From: Candidatus Collierbacteria bacterium GW2011_GWA2_42_17
GTDB taxonomy: Bacteria > Patescibacteriota > Microgenomatia > UBA1400 > MFAQ01
NCBI GenBank assembly: GCA_000998275.1
Contig: LCDA01000001.1
Coordinates: forward strand, 180,352 to 214,639
Direction of reading: 5' to 3'
DNA length: 34,288 bases
Numbering within the stretch: position 1 is the first letter of the stretch; every line of letters begins with the position of its first letter. The translations under genes and the position numbers were made by a program. The notes under the pieces were generated by a model. It had not been told where the DNA came from, searched no databases, and worked only from the letters and a program-made list of their open reading frames with translations. Shown here piece after piece: positions 26,318 through 34,288 of this stretch.

Positions 26318-27421
26318 ATGGCTGAAAATAAAGGTACTCTTTCCATTCAACAAAAAATCAAAGCGATTCTCGAACTGGGGCAAGAACAAGGCTTTGTAAC
26401 CCAAGACGATATCTTGGTGTATTTTCCTACGGCTGAAGATGAAGTAAACGACTTGGATTATCTTTATGAGTTGCTGTTTAAAGAAGATATTGATGTGTTT
26501 GAGAGTGTGTTGTCTGGGCAGGATGCCGAGATTATCGAAGCGACCAGCGACCTGGAAAAAGAGTTGGAGTCACTTTCAAAACTGGAAGACACGGAAGTAA
26601 ATGATCCTGTCCGCATGTATCTTAAAGAAATTGGACGCATTCCACTATTGAAGCGTGAACAGGAAATTTCTTTAGCCCAGAAAGTGGAGAGAGGAGACCG
26701 AAATGCCAAAGACATGTTGACTAAGAGTAATCTACGTTTGGTAGTTTCCATTGCCAAAAAATATATGGGCAGAGGAATGAGCTTTTTGGACTTGATTCAA
26801 GAAGGTAATAAGGGTTTGATTCGTGCGGTGGAGAAATATGACTGGACAAAGGGATTTAAGTTCTCAACCTATGCTACTTGGTGGATTCGTCAGGCGATTA
26901 CCCGCGCCATTGCTGATCAGGCCAGAACAATTCGTATCCCGGTACATATGGTGGAGACGATAAATAAATTAATTCGAACTCAGAGAAAGTTGATGCAAGA
27001 TTTGGGTCGTGAACCTACAGATGAAGAAGTGGCGGCAGAGCTGGAGACGACACCGGAAAAGGTGCGCGAGATTTTAAAAATTGCCCAGAAAACAACTTCT
27101 TTGGAAACGCCAATCGGTGACGATGAAGATTCAATGTTGGGGGATTTTATTCCTGATGAGAGACAAGCAACACCTTATGAGTCAACAAGTAAACAGCTGA
27201 TGCACGAAAACCTGGAAGAGGCTCTGGGAAGTCTGACCGAGCGTGAAAGTAAGGTTTTGAGAATGCGCTTTGGACTTGACGGTAGTAAACCTTTGACGCT
27301 GGAAGAGGTGGGTAAGGTGTTTGGAGTGACTCGCGAGCGCATTAGACAGATAGAGAGTAAGGCCCTTAGAAAGCTGCGACACCCTTCAAGAAGAAGAAAA
27401 CTGCAAGATTACTTGGACTAA
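26318..27421 (+). CDS. rpoD: RNA polymerase primary sigma factor
   Basis: [21 protein letters not shown]...[58 protein letters not shown]...[25 protein letters not shown] start 26306; ATG 26318 also plausible. Confidence 0.96.
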   Translation: MAENKGTLSIQQKIKAILELGQEQGFVTQDDILVYFPTAEDEVNDLDYLYELLFKEDIDVFESVLSGQDAEIIEATSDLEKELESLSKLEDTEVNDPVRMYLKEIGRIPLLKREQEISLAQKVERGDRNAKDMLTKSNLRLVVSIAKKYMGRGMSFLDLIQEGNKGLIRAVEKYDWTKGFKFSTYATWWIRQAITRAIADQARTIRIPVHMVETINKLIRTQRKLMQDLGREPTDEEVAAELETTPEKVREILKIAQKTTSLETPIGDDEDSMLGDFIPDERQATPYESTSKQLMHENLEEALGSLTERESKVLRMRFGLDGSKPLTLEEVGKVFGVTRERIRQIESKALRKLRHPSRRRKLQDYLD

Positions 27422-27423
27422 GT

Positions 27424-28026
27424 TTAGATTTTGGGGATTGGTTTACCGGGAACTTTATGATGTTTAGGGCAACGGGCTTGATAGCCTTCGTCTTCGTCGC
27501 CAATGAGAACGATGGGGTCGTTAAAATTGGCTGGCTGGCCATTAATAAGTCTCTGAGTTTTGGAGGCGTCGGCACCGCAAATTTTTCCGTCAACTTCTTC
27601 AGTACAAATAGCGGTAGGTTTTTCAATCTCGTCACAAAGAGCCAAGAGGGTGGGCATAGAACCGAAAGGCTCTCCTCTAAAGTCTTGGGAAAGTCCGGCG
27701 AAGATGACACGGATATCGGCTTCCAGAAGAGCTTGAACAACACTAACAATTTCCGGGCCGAAGAATTGGATTTCTTCAATGGCGACGACTTGAGTATCCG
27801 TGTCTAGACATTCAAGAATGTCAACAGCGTTTTTTACAGCACAAGCTTGGTGTTCTCCACCAGAGTGGGATCGGACTTTGTCTTTTTCACCCCAACGGTC
27901 ATCGATGATTGGTTTAAAGACTTGAACCTTTTTCTTGCTGATTTCGGCTCGAGAGATTTCCCGGAGAAGAGTTTCTGTTTTTCCGGCAAACATGGAGCCG
28001 GAGATGCCTTTTAAACTTTCGGTCAT
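27424..28026 (-). CDS. tdk: Thymidine kinase
   Basis: ISGSMFAGKTETLLREISRAEI...VVAIEEIQFFG...VIFAGLSQDFRGEPFG...; start preceded by TGC-CATAAT-GGCGCC-ATG. Confidence 0.94.
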   Translation of the reverse strand: MTESLKGISGSMFAGKTETLLREISRAEISKKKVQVFKPIIDDRWGEKDKVRSHSGGEHQACAVKNAVDILECLDTDTQVVAIEEIQFFGPEIVSVVQALLEADIRVIFAGLSQDFRGEPFGSMPTLLALCDEIEKPTAICTEEVDGKICGADASKTQRLINGQPANFNDPIVLIGDEDEGYQARCPKHHKVPGKPIPKI

Positions 28027-28070
28027 GGCGCCATTATGGCAAAGAATGGGGAATTAGACAAGGGAGTAAT

Positions 28071-28099
28071 TTGACAACGGGGTAAATTTAAATAAAGAT
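28071..28099 (+). promoter_or_regulatory. Consensus -35/-10 promoter 5 nt upstream of ATG 28105
   Basis: TTGACA (28071..28076), 17-bp spacer, AAAGAT (28094..28099). Confidence 0.55.
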
Positions 28100-28104
28100 A
28101 GGGT

Positions 28105-28431
28105 ATGTTAATACAATTGTTGGTTAATGCTCTCGGTTTTTTTATTACGGCGAAAATTGTTCCAGGGATAGTGATTGCGGACTGGGGAACGTTGGGAGTA
28201 GTGGCGGTAGTGTGGGGGGTGTTATCCATAATATTAAAACCAATACTGATTTTATTGACTCTGCCGGTAAACTTTTTGACCTTGGGTCTGTTTACTTTTG
28301 TAATTAATGCGGGCTTGATTATGCTGATGGGGGAGATTGTGCCAGGCTTTGGAGTAAAGAACTTTGGAACAGCCTTATTGGCGGCCGTGGTTTTGGCACT
28401 ATTGAACGTGGTTTTGGGGAGATTGAAGTAG
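28105..28431 (+). CDS. Phage_holin_4_2 / YvlD-family 4-TM membrane protein
   Basis: LLVNALGFFITAKIVPGIVIADWGTLGVVAVVWGVLSIILKPILILLTLPVNFLTLGLFTFVINAGLIMLMGEIVPGF. Confidence 0.85.
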   Translation: MLIQLLVNALGFFITAKIVPGIVIADWGTLGVVAVVWGVLSIILKPILILLTLPVNFLTLGLFTFVINAGLIMLMGEIVPGFGVKNFGTALLAAVVLALLNVVLGRLK

Positions 28432-28481
28432 CTTGGTGTATAATATAGGGCAGTATTCACCTTTAGAAAACGGAGGGCACC

Positions 28482-28835
28482 TTGAGAGAACTCAGACGGT
28501 TGTTGGGGTTAAATGCCGGAAGGCCTTTGGAGTTTTGTGTCGGGGAGAATAAGTTTTTGATTTCCCATTCAGTCATGGGTGAGAACGGGGAAGAGGCGAT
28601 CTTGGTTGAAAACTTAGAGACGAGAGAAGTATTGGTCTCCGACAAATGGTCGGAGATTGCCTACTTTGTGGCGAACAATAATGACCTCTTCTATCGTCTG
28701 GTATTGACCATGGTGGCAATGTCTTTTTTAAAGCAAAAGGTTCCAAATGAGGCCGCTAGGGATGATTTGTATTCTGCCTTGCATCGGCTGGCGGAGGAAG
28801 AACCCCTTTTAAAAAAGCTGATGAACCTTTCTTAA
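28482..28835 (+). CDS. Hypothetical protein
   Basis: 117 aa, TTG start preceded by SD-like CGGAGGG; followed by a strong terminator. Confidence 0.65.
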   Translation: MRELRRLLGLNAGRPLEFCVGENKFLISHSVMGENGEEAILVENLETREVLVSDKWSEIAYFVANNNDLFYRLVLTMVAMSFLKQKVPNEAARDDLYSALHRLAEEEPLLKKLMNLS

Positions 28836-28843
28836 GTTTTGTT

Positions 28844-28872
28844 GCCCCGATTTATGTCGGGGCATTTTGTTT
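28844..28872 (+). terminator. Rho-independent terminator
   Basis: GCCCCGA-tttatg-TCGGGGCATTTTGTTT. Confidence 0.85.
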
Positions 28873-28924
28873 GGGCTTGTACTTAATAGCTTTAGTTTGG
28901 TAAAATAGCCATGTTCGTTAATAT

Positions 28925-28998
28925 TCCCCTGTAGCTCAGTTGGTACGAGCGCCTCCCTGTTAAGGAGGATGTCGCAGGTTCGAGCCCTGCCGGGGGAG
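28925..28998 (+). tRNA. tRNA-Asn(GUU)
   Basis: Acceptor TCCCCTG/CGGGGGA, anticodon arm CCTCC-CTGTTAA-GGAGG, T-arm GCAGGTTCGAGCCCTGC. Confidence 0.93.
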
Positions 28999-29040
28999 CA
29001 GAATTGGTCTTAATCTGACCTCTAGAAAACATCTCATATT

Positions 29041-30258
29041 ATGAGAGATATTGGCTTCGAAGACAGTCTGAAGTATATAGCTTTGGTTAAAAAAATGGTT
29101 GGCAATGCTTGGATTTCCAAAGAATTTAAAAAGATCAATTCCTATAAATCTCCTAAAAATAAGTCTAAATTGAGTTTTATTGATTATACCGACAAATTCC
29201 ATCCATTGGCATTTCTAATTTATCAAGTAGACAAGCAATTAAAGTTTTGCGCTGAAAAAAAATTTTTCGAAGTGTCTGAAGAAATTACACGATTATCTTA
29301 TTTGGGTGAGAGTCTATCAACTCTACAAAATAAGGGAATTAAAGGTCTCGATAATAAAATTAAGGCTTTAACTTCTTCTGATAAGGCGTTGTTTGATAAG
29401 ACTGTTTATGAAATACAAGTAGCTGCTATATATGCAAAGAATAATGCTTCGGTGGAATTTATCGAAACAGAATCTAATAAAAGTAGAAGAACACCTGATA
29501 TATTAATCGCTGACGAGGTAGAGATAGAATGTAAGAAAAAAGACAGATCTACAAGCAGGGATATAAAGAATATAGAATTTTGGAAATTAATTATGCGTAA
29601 AACGACAGGCCTGATGGAGCACTTTGCATCAAATTTTGCAGTTTTTATAAAAATACAGAAGAACCCCCGAAGTGAAGATACTGATTTCATTCTCCAAAAA
29701 CTTCGGGAATTGATCGAAGAAAAGAGACAAGGAAGATTTGAATTTAGAGAGGAGGGTATCGGTATAACCTTATATATGATTTCCACTAAAGACCAAGAGA
29801 TTGAATCGAACGGGATTCAGTTTGGTACAAGTGAAGAATTAGATTATGTTGTTCCAACAATGGAAATACAGAAACAGACCGATGGCAAGGTTGTAATAAG
29901 AAACCCAAGGATTTTTGGTTTCAAAAGTGCAATAATTCCAGATCGTATTACGAGCGTTATCAATTCTATTAAAGACGCTAAAGGCCAATTCAGTGGCAAT
30001 AAGCCTGGACTGATCTATGTTAATCTAAATACAGTCGACCGTTTCATGCTTGAGGGGGATTTCAAAAGACTTGATTCTTTGATAAGAAAGATATTAATAA
30101 ATAATTCAAGAATATCCGGCATCGTCATAACCTCAGAATATTTTATAAAAGACAATAATGGATACGTCTATTCACACAAGTCTAAAGTTGTCAGGAACGA
30201 AAATGCGAAGTATCCTATTCCGCTAGATTTTCAAATCGTTGGAGAAAACGTGAGTTAA
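29041..30258 (+). CDS. Hypothetical protein with PD-(D/E)xK nuclease-like motif
   Basis: TPDILIADEVEIECKKKDRSTSRDI resembles the PD...ExK core; AT-rich coding; directly after tRNA-Asn. Confidence 0.55.
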   Translation: MRDIGFEDSLKYIALVKKMVGNAWISKEFKKINSYKSPKNKSKLSFIDYTDKFHPLAFLIYQVDKQLKFCAEKKFFEVSEEITRLSYLGESLSTLQNKGIKGLDNKIKALTSSDKALFDKTVYEIQVAAIYAKNNASVEFIETESNKSRRTPDILIADEVEIECKKKDRSTSRDIKNIEFWKLIMRKTTGLMEHFASNFAVFIKIQKNPRSEDTDFILQKLRELIEEKRQGRFEFREEGIGITLYMISTKDQEIESNGIQFGTSEELDYVVPTMEIQKQTDGKVVIRNPRIFGFKSAIIPDRITSVINSIKDAKGQFSGNKPGLIYVNLNTVDRFMLEGDFKRLDSLIRKILINNSRISGIVITSEYFIKDNNGYVYSHKSKVVRNENAKYPIPLDFQIVGENVS

Positions 30259-30377
30259 TCTGTATATTTGCTTTAGTCTTTCTCTAGCTTGTTCAGACCA
30301 AATAGGATTTTGAAAAGCCTTGAGAACTTGGGACAAAGCAGTGGTCAATGCGAAACTGGGAACACGGAGCCAATTGG

Positions 30378-30383
30378 TATAAT
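30378..30383 (+). promoter_or_regulatory. Extended -10 promoter (TGG TATAAT), 6 nt upstream of ATG 30390
   Basis: TGGTATAAT-TAATGT-ATG. Confidence 0.6.
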
Positions 30384-30389
30384 TAATGT

Positions 30390-30695
30390 ATGTCTAAGAA
30401 TCCCGTTGTTAATGCTTTAAGTGCTTCGGTTTACATAATCCTTGTGGTTTCTGTCATGACTTTCGTGACTCAACCGCTAAAGAACAAGCCAGATACCTTT
30501 TTTGCTCCGATAACAATATTATTTGTCCTTACTCTCTCTGTTGCTGTAATGGCTTTCTTGTTTTTTTATCAACCACTTCAGCTTTTTATTGGAGGGAAGA
30601 AAAAAGAGGCAGTAAACCTATTTGTTAAAACCGTCGGAGTCTTCGCAGCTATCACTGTTATTGTTTTGATATTGCTTTTTTCCGGGTTGATTTAG
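30390..30695 (+). CDS. Hypothetical three-TM membrane protein
   Basis: 101 aa with three hydrophobic segments. Confidence 0.65.
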   Translation: MSKNPVVNALSASVYIILVVSVMTFVTQPLKNKPDTFFAPITILFVLTLSVAVMAFLFFYQPLQLFIGGKKKEAVNLFVKTVGVFAAITVIVLILLFSGLI

Positions 30696-30709
30696 ATAAG
30701 GGGCAAGAC

Positions 30710-30928
30710 CTATTTCTTAACTGATTCGTGATGTTCTACCTTTAAAATAATATTTGGTTTGGCACCTGATATTATAGGTAGGAGATGATTGAGCACTTGT
30801 TCGGCTGTCATTTTGAATGTTTTGCCGCGAGCTGACTCCTTAAACCATCCAGCTTCATTTCTATAATATCGTTCGGTAAAGTTCTTGGTGCCAAGAAAGA
30901 TGGTGTAGCTATCATTAGTTAGGTTCAT
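30710..30928 (-). CDS. Small hypothetical protein
   Basis: 72 aa ORF; no recognised domain. Confidence 0.45.
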   Translation of the reverse strand: MNLTNDSYTIFLGTKNFTERYYRNEAGWFKESARGKTFKMTAEQVLNHLLPIISGAKPNIILKVEHHESVKK

Positions 30929-30972
30929 ATATTTAATTTTAGTCGATTTTTCGAGAATAGTTCGAAAATTGA

Positions 30973-31149
30973 CCCACGTGGGGGGCCTTTAACCCTGCAG
31001 AAGCAGCCAAGGCTTTAAAGGTTTCACCCTCGGAAGTGGAAAAAAAGGAGTATTAAAAACTGTTAGGTTTGGTCAAAGAGGAGACAGGAGATATAAAAAA
31101 AGAGGACATTACACAGTCATTTAAGAAAAACAAAAGTTGGGAGAAATAA
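30973..31149 (+). pseudogene. Decayed gene fragment with in-frame TAA
   Basis: One frame reads AFNPAEAAKALKVSPSEVEKKEY*KLLGLVKEETGDIKKEDITQSFKKNKSWEK*, protein-like on both sides of a single stop at 31054..31056. Confidence 0.4.
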
Positions 31150-31173
31150 TTTTAAAAAGTATTAACGATTGAT

Positions 31174-32241
31174 TTAGAGGAGTGTTATTGTTTCAAAAAC
31201 TTTATCGACAGTATCCAATTTTTTAATTGACTCAACATCTAACCTTCGTTCTTTAATCAGTTTGTTAAACTTTTCCTTAGAGCTTTGGTCATCTACTTGG
31301 CAAAGAGCTTGAGTTGTTGAGGAGTAAGCAGTTGACAAAAACGATTCACCAAAAGCTAGGCCAGAAATTTGTTCTCCAGGGCGATCTATCAGTAAAACTC
31401 TTGCCCCTGAGCCCCAAATTGAATGGCCACAATCTGCCGCACCGCTAGTCACAAAAACTTTTTTGTCTGATATTCGACAAGAAACGAAATCTTTTGATTG
31501 ACATAGGGTTTCAGCACTATCCCAGAAAAACCTATGACCTTGTTGGGAAAAACCGTTGAAGTCAGCAAGGCTTCCTTCTCTGCCCGCTGAGAAATCTGGA
31601 CTAGTTCCTCCAAAAGTAAAACTGGAGTTTGAGAAATAAGCTCTATAAAACCAACCGGTTTCACCTCGATTAAAACTTGTGCTAGGTGTTCCCCAAGCCG
31701 ATGGATATAAAAATCTCACTTTGATTAACTTATCCTCAAATTGATTCCAGTTTGAGGTGTCAATCTCGCTTTTAGGTTTAATTGATTCTGATTCTAAAGC
31801 AGAAAAGTCCAAGACCAAAGATTGTGGCTTAAGTGATGGAGAAGGAACAGAGCTGTTTAGTTGTCCGTCAGTTACTGAAATTAAAGTATATGGATCAAAA
31901 CCACCCCGGCTAATTATAAGTTTAAATAGCACACCAAGAACTAAAATAGATATTAAAACCATACCTACCCCCTTAAAAGCATTTATAGATTCAAATTTCT
32001 TGCTGAGGTTTTCTTCCACATTTTTAGGGTAGTTTTTATAAGTGAAATAATATGCGATACAAGCTGGAATAATAAGCCAGATAAAAAAGAACGCAAAAGA
32101 CAAAAATGTGCCATTATTTAGTAAACTATCTGAGGATTTAGCGTAAATATTAGCAAAGCCAGTAAGAATAAGTGTTCCCAAGAAGGCAATGCCCAAGAAA
32201 ATTAAAATAAAAAGCACCCATTTTTTTCTAAGAAATCTCAT
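31174..32241 (-). CDS. Hypothetical membrane protein
   Basis: 355 aa, three N-terminal TMs then an exported domain; starts 2 nt after the S26-like gene ends. Confidence 0.65.
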   Translation of the reverse strand: MRFLRKKWVLFILIFLGIAFLGTLILTGFANIYAKSSDSLLNNGTFLSFAFFFIWLIIPACIAYYFTYKNYPKNVEENLSKKFESINAFKGVGMVLISILVLGVLFKLIISRGGFDPYTLISVTDGQLNSSVPSPSLKPQSLVLDFSALESESIKPKSEIDTSNWNQFEDKLIKVRFLYPSAWGTPSTSFNRGETGWFYRAYFSNSSFTFGGTSPDFSAGREGSLADFNGFSQQGHRFFWDSAETLCQSKDFVSCRISDKKVFVTSGAADCGHSIWGSGARVLLIDRPGEQISGLAFGESFLSTAYSSTTQALCQVDDQSSKEKFNKLIKERRLDVESIKKLDTVDKVFETITLL

Positions 32242-32242
32242 A

Positions 32243-32719
32243 TTAAAACTTCGTTGTAAAATAGCCAGTAATATGGTTTTTATTTATCTGCTGTTTTTCA
32301 AGATCTAATACAAAATTTTTTCTGTTATCAGGTACTATTAAATAATTGAACTCACCCATCTTGACCCAAGTATTTTCTATATTTGCATGCGTTTCCGTAT
32401 CTTTCTCTAAATACTCCTCTTGAATCTCATATTTGCCAGCGTTATTATCAATATAAACCTTACCACCTTGCACTCTTACTGATTCTTTTGGTTCAGCTAA
32501 AATTCTGCCTATTTTAACTAACCCAGGTTCTGGCTCATATAAGACTATTAAACTTCTTCTTGGTTCTCCTGCCAAAAATACTCTTCTGAAAAGTGCAGTT
32601 TGGCCATTTTTTATAGTAGGCTCCATAGATTTACCACTGATTTTATTAAGGCTAAAGAGTAAACCAAGAAATACTAGCAGGATGATTGGGATACTTAGAT
32701 AAAGTAGAAATTTACCCAT
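32243..32719 (-). CDS. S26-like signal peptidase homolog (atypical)
   Basis: N-terminal TM, SGKSMEPTIKNGQ Ser motif, ESVRVQGGKVYIDN. Confidence 0.7.
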   Translation of the reverse strand: MGKFLLYLSIPIILLVFLGLLFSLNKISGKSMEPTIKNGQTALFRRVFLAGEPRRSLIVLYEPEPGLVKIGRILAEPKESVRVQGGKVYIDNNAGKYEIQEEYLEKDTETHANIENTWVKMGEFNYLIVPDNRKNFVLDLEKQQINKNHITGYFTTKF

Positions 32720-32875
32720 ATATAGTCATTTTCATGCTCATATAAAAGAGCTTACTATAAAAAGTATACAGTTTTTTACCCTCGTCAACAATAAGAATTA
32801 TCGGAGGTTACCCACTGAATTGTTCTTAATTTGTCCGAATTAAAACTTCTGATAAATTGCTATACTAATTCATGT

Positions 32876-33271
32876 ATGGACATAAACAAGCGTAACGATA
32901 AAAAGTTAAAATTAGGTGTAATCGGCTGTGTTATTGTTATTATTGTCCTTACTGTTCTTGAATTTCCTGCCCCTGTCGGTTTTGAAACAAGGCCGCAGGA
33001 TAATGTCTCACTAGGTTGGCTGATCCTCTTTCTTTTAATAGTGATAACGGAGATTGCCACTATTCCGCTTATTCTTAAGAAACCTAAATTAGGAAGCATA
33101 TTCGGAATAATAGCGGGATCACTAAATATTTTGCAGGTTATCGCTGATCAACTTCATCTCATGCAACCCGAAGTTGCTCCACTAAGGTATTCTCTTCTAG
33201 AATATTCCGTCGCTGCAGTTTCTGTTGTACTAATTTACCTATCTTTAATGGAGAAAAGAAATTATGAATAA
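32876..33271 (+). CDS. Hypothetical membrane protein
   Basis: Start revised from TTG 32831 to ATG 32876 (MDINKRNDKKLKLG...), four TMs; TGC-TATACT upstream. Confidence 0.65.
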   Translation: MDINKRNDKKLKLGVIGCVIVIIVLTVLEFPAPVGFETRPQDNVSLGWLILFLLIVITEIATIPLILKKPKLGSIFGIIAGSLNILQVIADQLHLMQPEVAPLRYSLLEYSVAAVSVVLIYLSLMEKRNYE

Positions 33272-33572
33272 TCCGCAAAATACTAACCAGTCGGTTCAGT
33301 ATCAGGAAGGGTCAGTAGTAAGTAAAGAGATAGTAAATAAACCTACGGGTACAGTAACTTTATTTGCGTTTGATAAAGGACAGGGATTAAGTGAACATAA
33401 AACTCCGTTTGACGCGCTCGCTGTAGTAATTGATGGTACTGCTGAAATAACCGTATCAGGAGTAGCAAGTATCGTAAAAGCAGGTGAACATTTAATTATG
33501 CCTGCAAATGCACCACACGCCTTGAAAGCCATAGAACAATTCAAAATGATGCTTGTGATGATCAAATCGTAA
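33264..33572 (+). CDS. Cupin-domain protein
   Basis: GQGLSEHKTPFDALAVVIDGTAEITVSGVASIVKAGEHLIMPANAPHALKA; start overlaps previous stop (ATGAATAA). Confidence 0.88.
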   Translation: MNNPQNTNQSVQYQEGSVVSKEIVNKPTGTVTLFAFDKGQGLSEHKTPFDALAVVIDGTAEITVSGVASIVKAGEHLIMPANAPHALKAIEQFKMMLVMIKS

Positions 33573-33782
33573 GCATATTTTTGAACAGTGACTACTACTA
33601 CAGTCAAGCGGTTATTTTTTAGGAATAAATATAGGGAAAAAGATTATAGAAAAGGTTCCTCGAGGGTCATTTAGAAAGATAATCCTCGTAGCAATGCTAC
33701 CTATGAGTGTTAGGTTTATTTACATAGGGTTGATTAAGCATTAAAAATACTGTTTTGTTTAGGTAGTATGAAAAATTGACGT

Positions 33783-33812
33783 AAAAAAGGTGCCCTTTTG
33801 AGGGGCACCTTG
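33783..33812 (-). terminator. Rho-independent terminator for the 33845..34105 gene
   Basis: Minus strand AAGGTGCCCC-tcaaaa-GGGCACCTTTTTT. Confidence 0.8.
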
Positions 33813-33844
33813 TGAAGGGAAGCTGGCAAGCCCGAGGTTATTTT

Positions 33845-34105
33845 TTAGTGGTTTTTGCCCCACCAGGAATTGGCGGGTCCAGTAGTGTCTCCAATGCCAC
33901 CATTTCTGGCGGCGTCTGGAATCCACCCGGCCTTTAAGCCTTCGAAATATTGGAAGGCTCCATGGATACTCCCGGACTCGGAAGCGTGCTGAAGTCCTGG
34001 GTTGGTTACGTAATCGTCGAGATTGGCCTTTACCGTGGTGGTGGCCACGGCCATAACGAATAGAAGCAGAATTAAAGCAGTAATCAGGTACAATTTTTTC
34101 ATCAA
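33845..34105 (-). CDS. Small secreted protein
   Basis: Signal peptide MMKKLYLITALILLLFVMAVATTTVKA; SD AAAAGGAG upstream; dedicated terminator. Confidence 0.7.
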   Translation of the reverse strand: MMKKLYLITALILLLFVMAVATTTVKANLDDYVTNPGLQHASESGSIHGAFQYFEGLKAGWIPDAARNGGIGDTTGPANSWWGKNH

Positions 34106-34180
34106 TTCTCCTTTTTTCTTATTTTCTTAGTGTGCCAGCCAGCTTCAAGTGAGATATAATAACACTTATAGGCCTGAAAG

Positions 34181-34288
34181 TCAAGAATATGTACTGGCCG
34201 GCCACATCGGTGACACTGGGTAATTTAAGGTAGCATACTCAATCGGGGTCTGGTAAGCAAGAGATTGGTGGGGTCTCTGGAAGTTGTA
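34181..34288 (-). mobile_element. C-terminal end of IS3/IS481-type transposase (integrase core), truncated by window edge
   Basis: Minus translation YNFQRPHQSLAYQTPIEYATLNYPVSPMWPASTYS*; YNxxRPHxxLxYxTPxEY is the hallmark C-terminus of this rve-type family. Not in the ORF track. Confidence 0.85.

Noticed and set aside
27457-27807. 116-aa plus-strand ORF
   Set aside because: Antisense to thymidine kinase.
28105-28431. Holin-like protein as evidence of a prophage
   Set aside because: The Phage_holin_4_2/YvlD family is widespread as chromosomal membrane proteins, and no phage structural genes are visible.
28023-28460. 145-aa minus-strand ORF
   Set aside because: Antisense to the Phage_holin_4_2-like gene; the plus-strand frame has a recognisable family and promoter.
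33604-33780. Non-coding interval with small hairpin (GTAGCAATGCTAC) as a possible ncRNA
   Set aside because: Hairpin is short, no convincing promoter or terminator pair, no recognisable RNA family.
1-34288. CRISPR array or cas genes
   Set aside because: No regularly spaced direct repeats or Cas-like proteins seen on either strand.

Overview
This window looks like part of a Candidate Phyla Radiation-type genome (Microgenomates-like; inferred from gene content, standard stop codons assumed). The left ~10 kb is dominated by a type IV secretion/conjugation-like surface locus on the minus strand. It contains a truncated VirB6/TrbL-like polytopic membrane protein (1..1748, missed by the ORF track because it runs off the edge), a large secreted protein with a lytic-transglycosylase-like C-terminus, and nine paralogous two-TM VirB2/TrbC-like pilins. 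Polyprenyl synthetase and UppS genes interrupt the pilin array, and a SpoIID-domain protein lies beside it. The middle carries housekeeping genes (smpB, tmRNA, comF-like, hemerythrin, HAD hydrolase, dnaG, rpoD, tdk), a LytS-like/PAS sensor kinase with a receiver protein, and eight tRNAs: Ser x5, Arg x2, Asn. The right end, after tRNA-Asn, is AT-richer and ORFan-rich. It has a PD-(D/E)xK-like protein, decayed gene fragments, an atypical S26 peptidase-like protein, a cupin, and the C-terminus of an IS3/IS481-type transposase at the edge (also missed by the ORF track). The most interesting observations are: (1) a recurrent TGn-TAnnnT-N(5-8)-ATG architecture suggesting widespread leaderless transcription, including a palindromic bidirectional -10; (2) the nine-member pilin array with very short AxA leaders and an internal terminator/promoter; (3) unusual tRNA anticodons, Ser-ACU alongside Ser-GCU and Arg-GCG rather than ACG; (4) a 24-residue tmRNA tag ending in YAFA.
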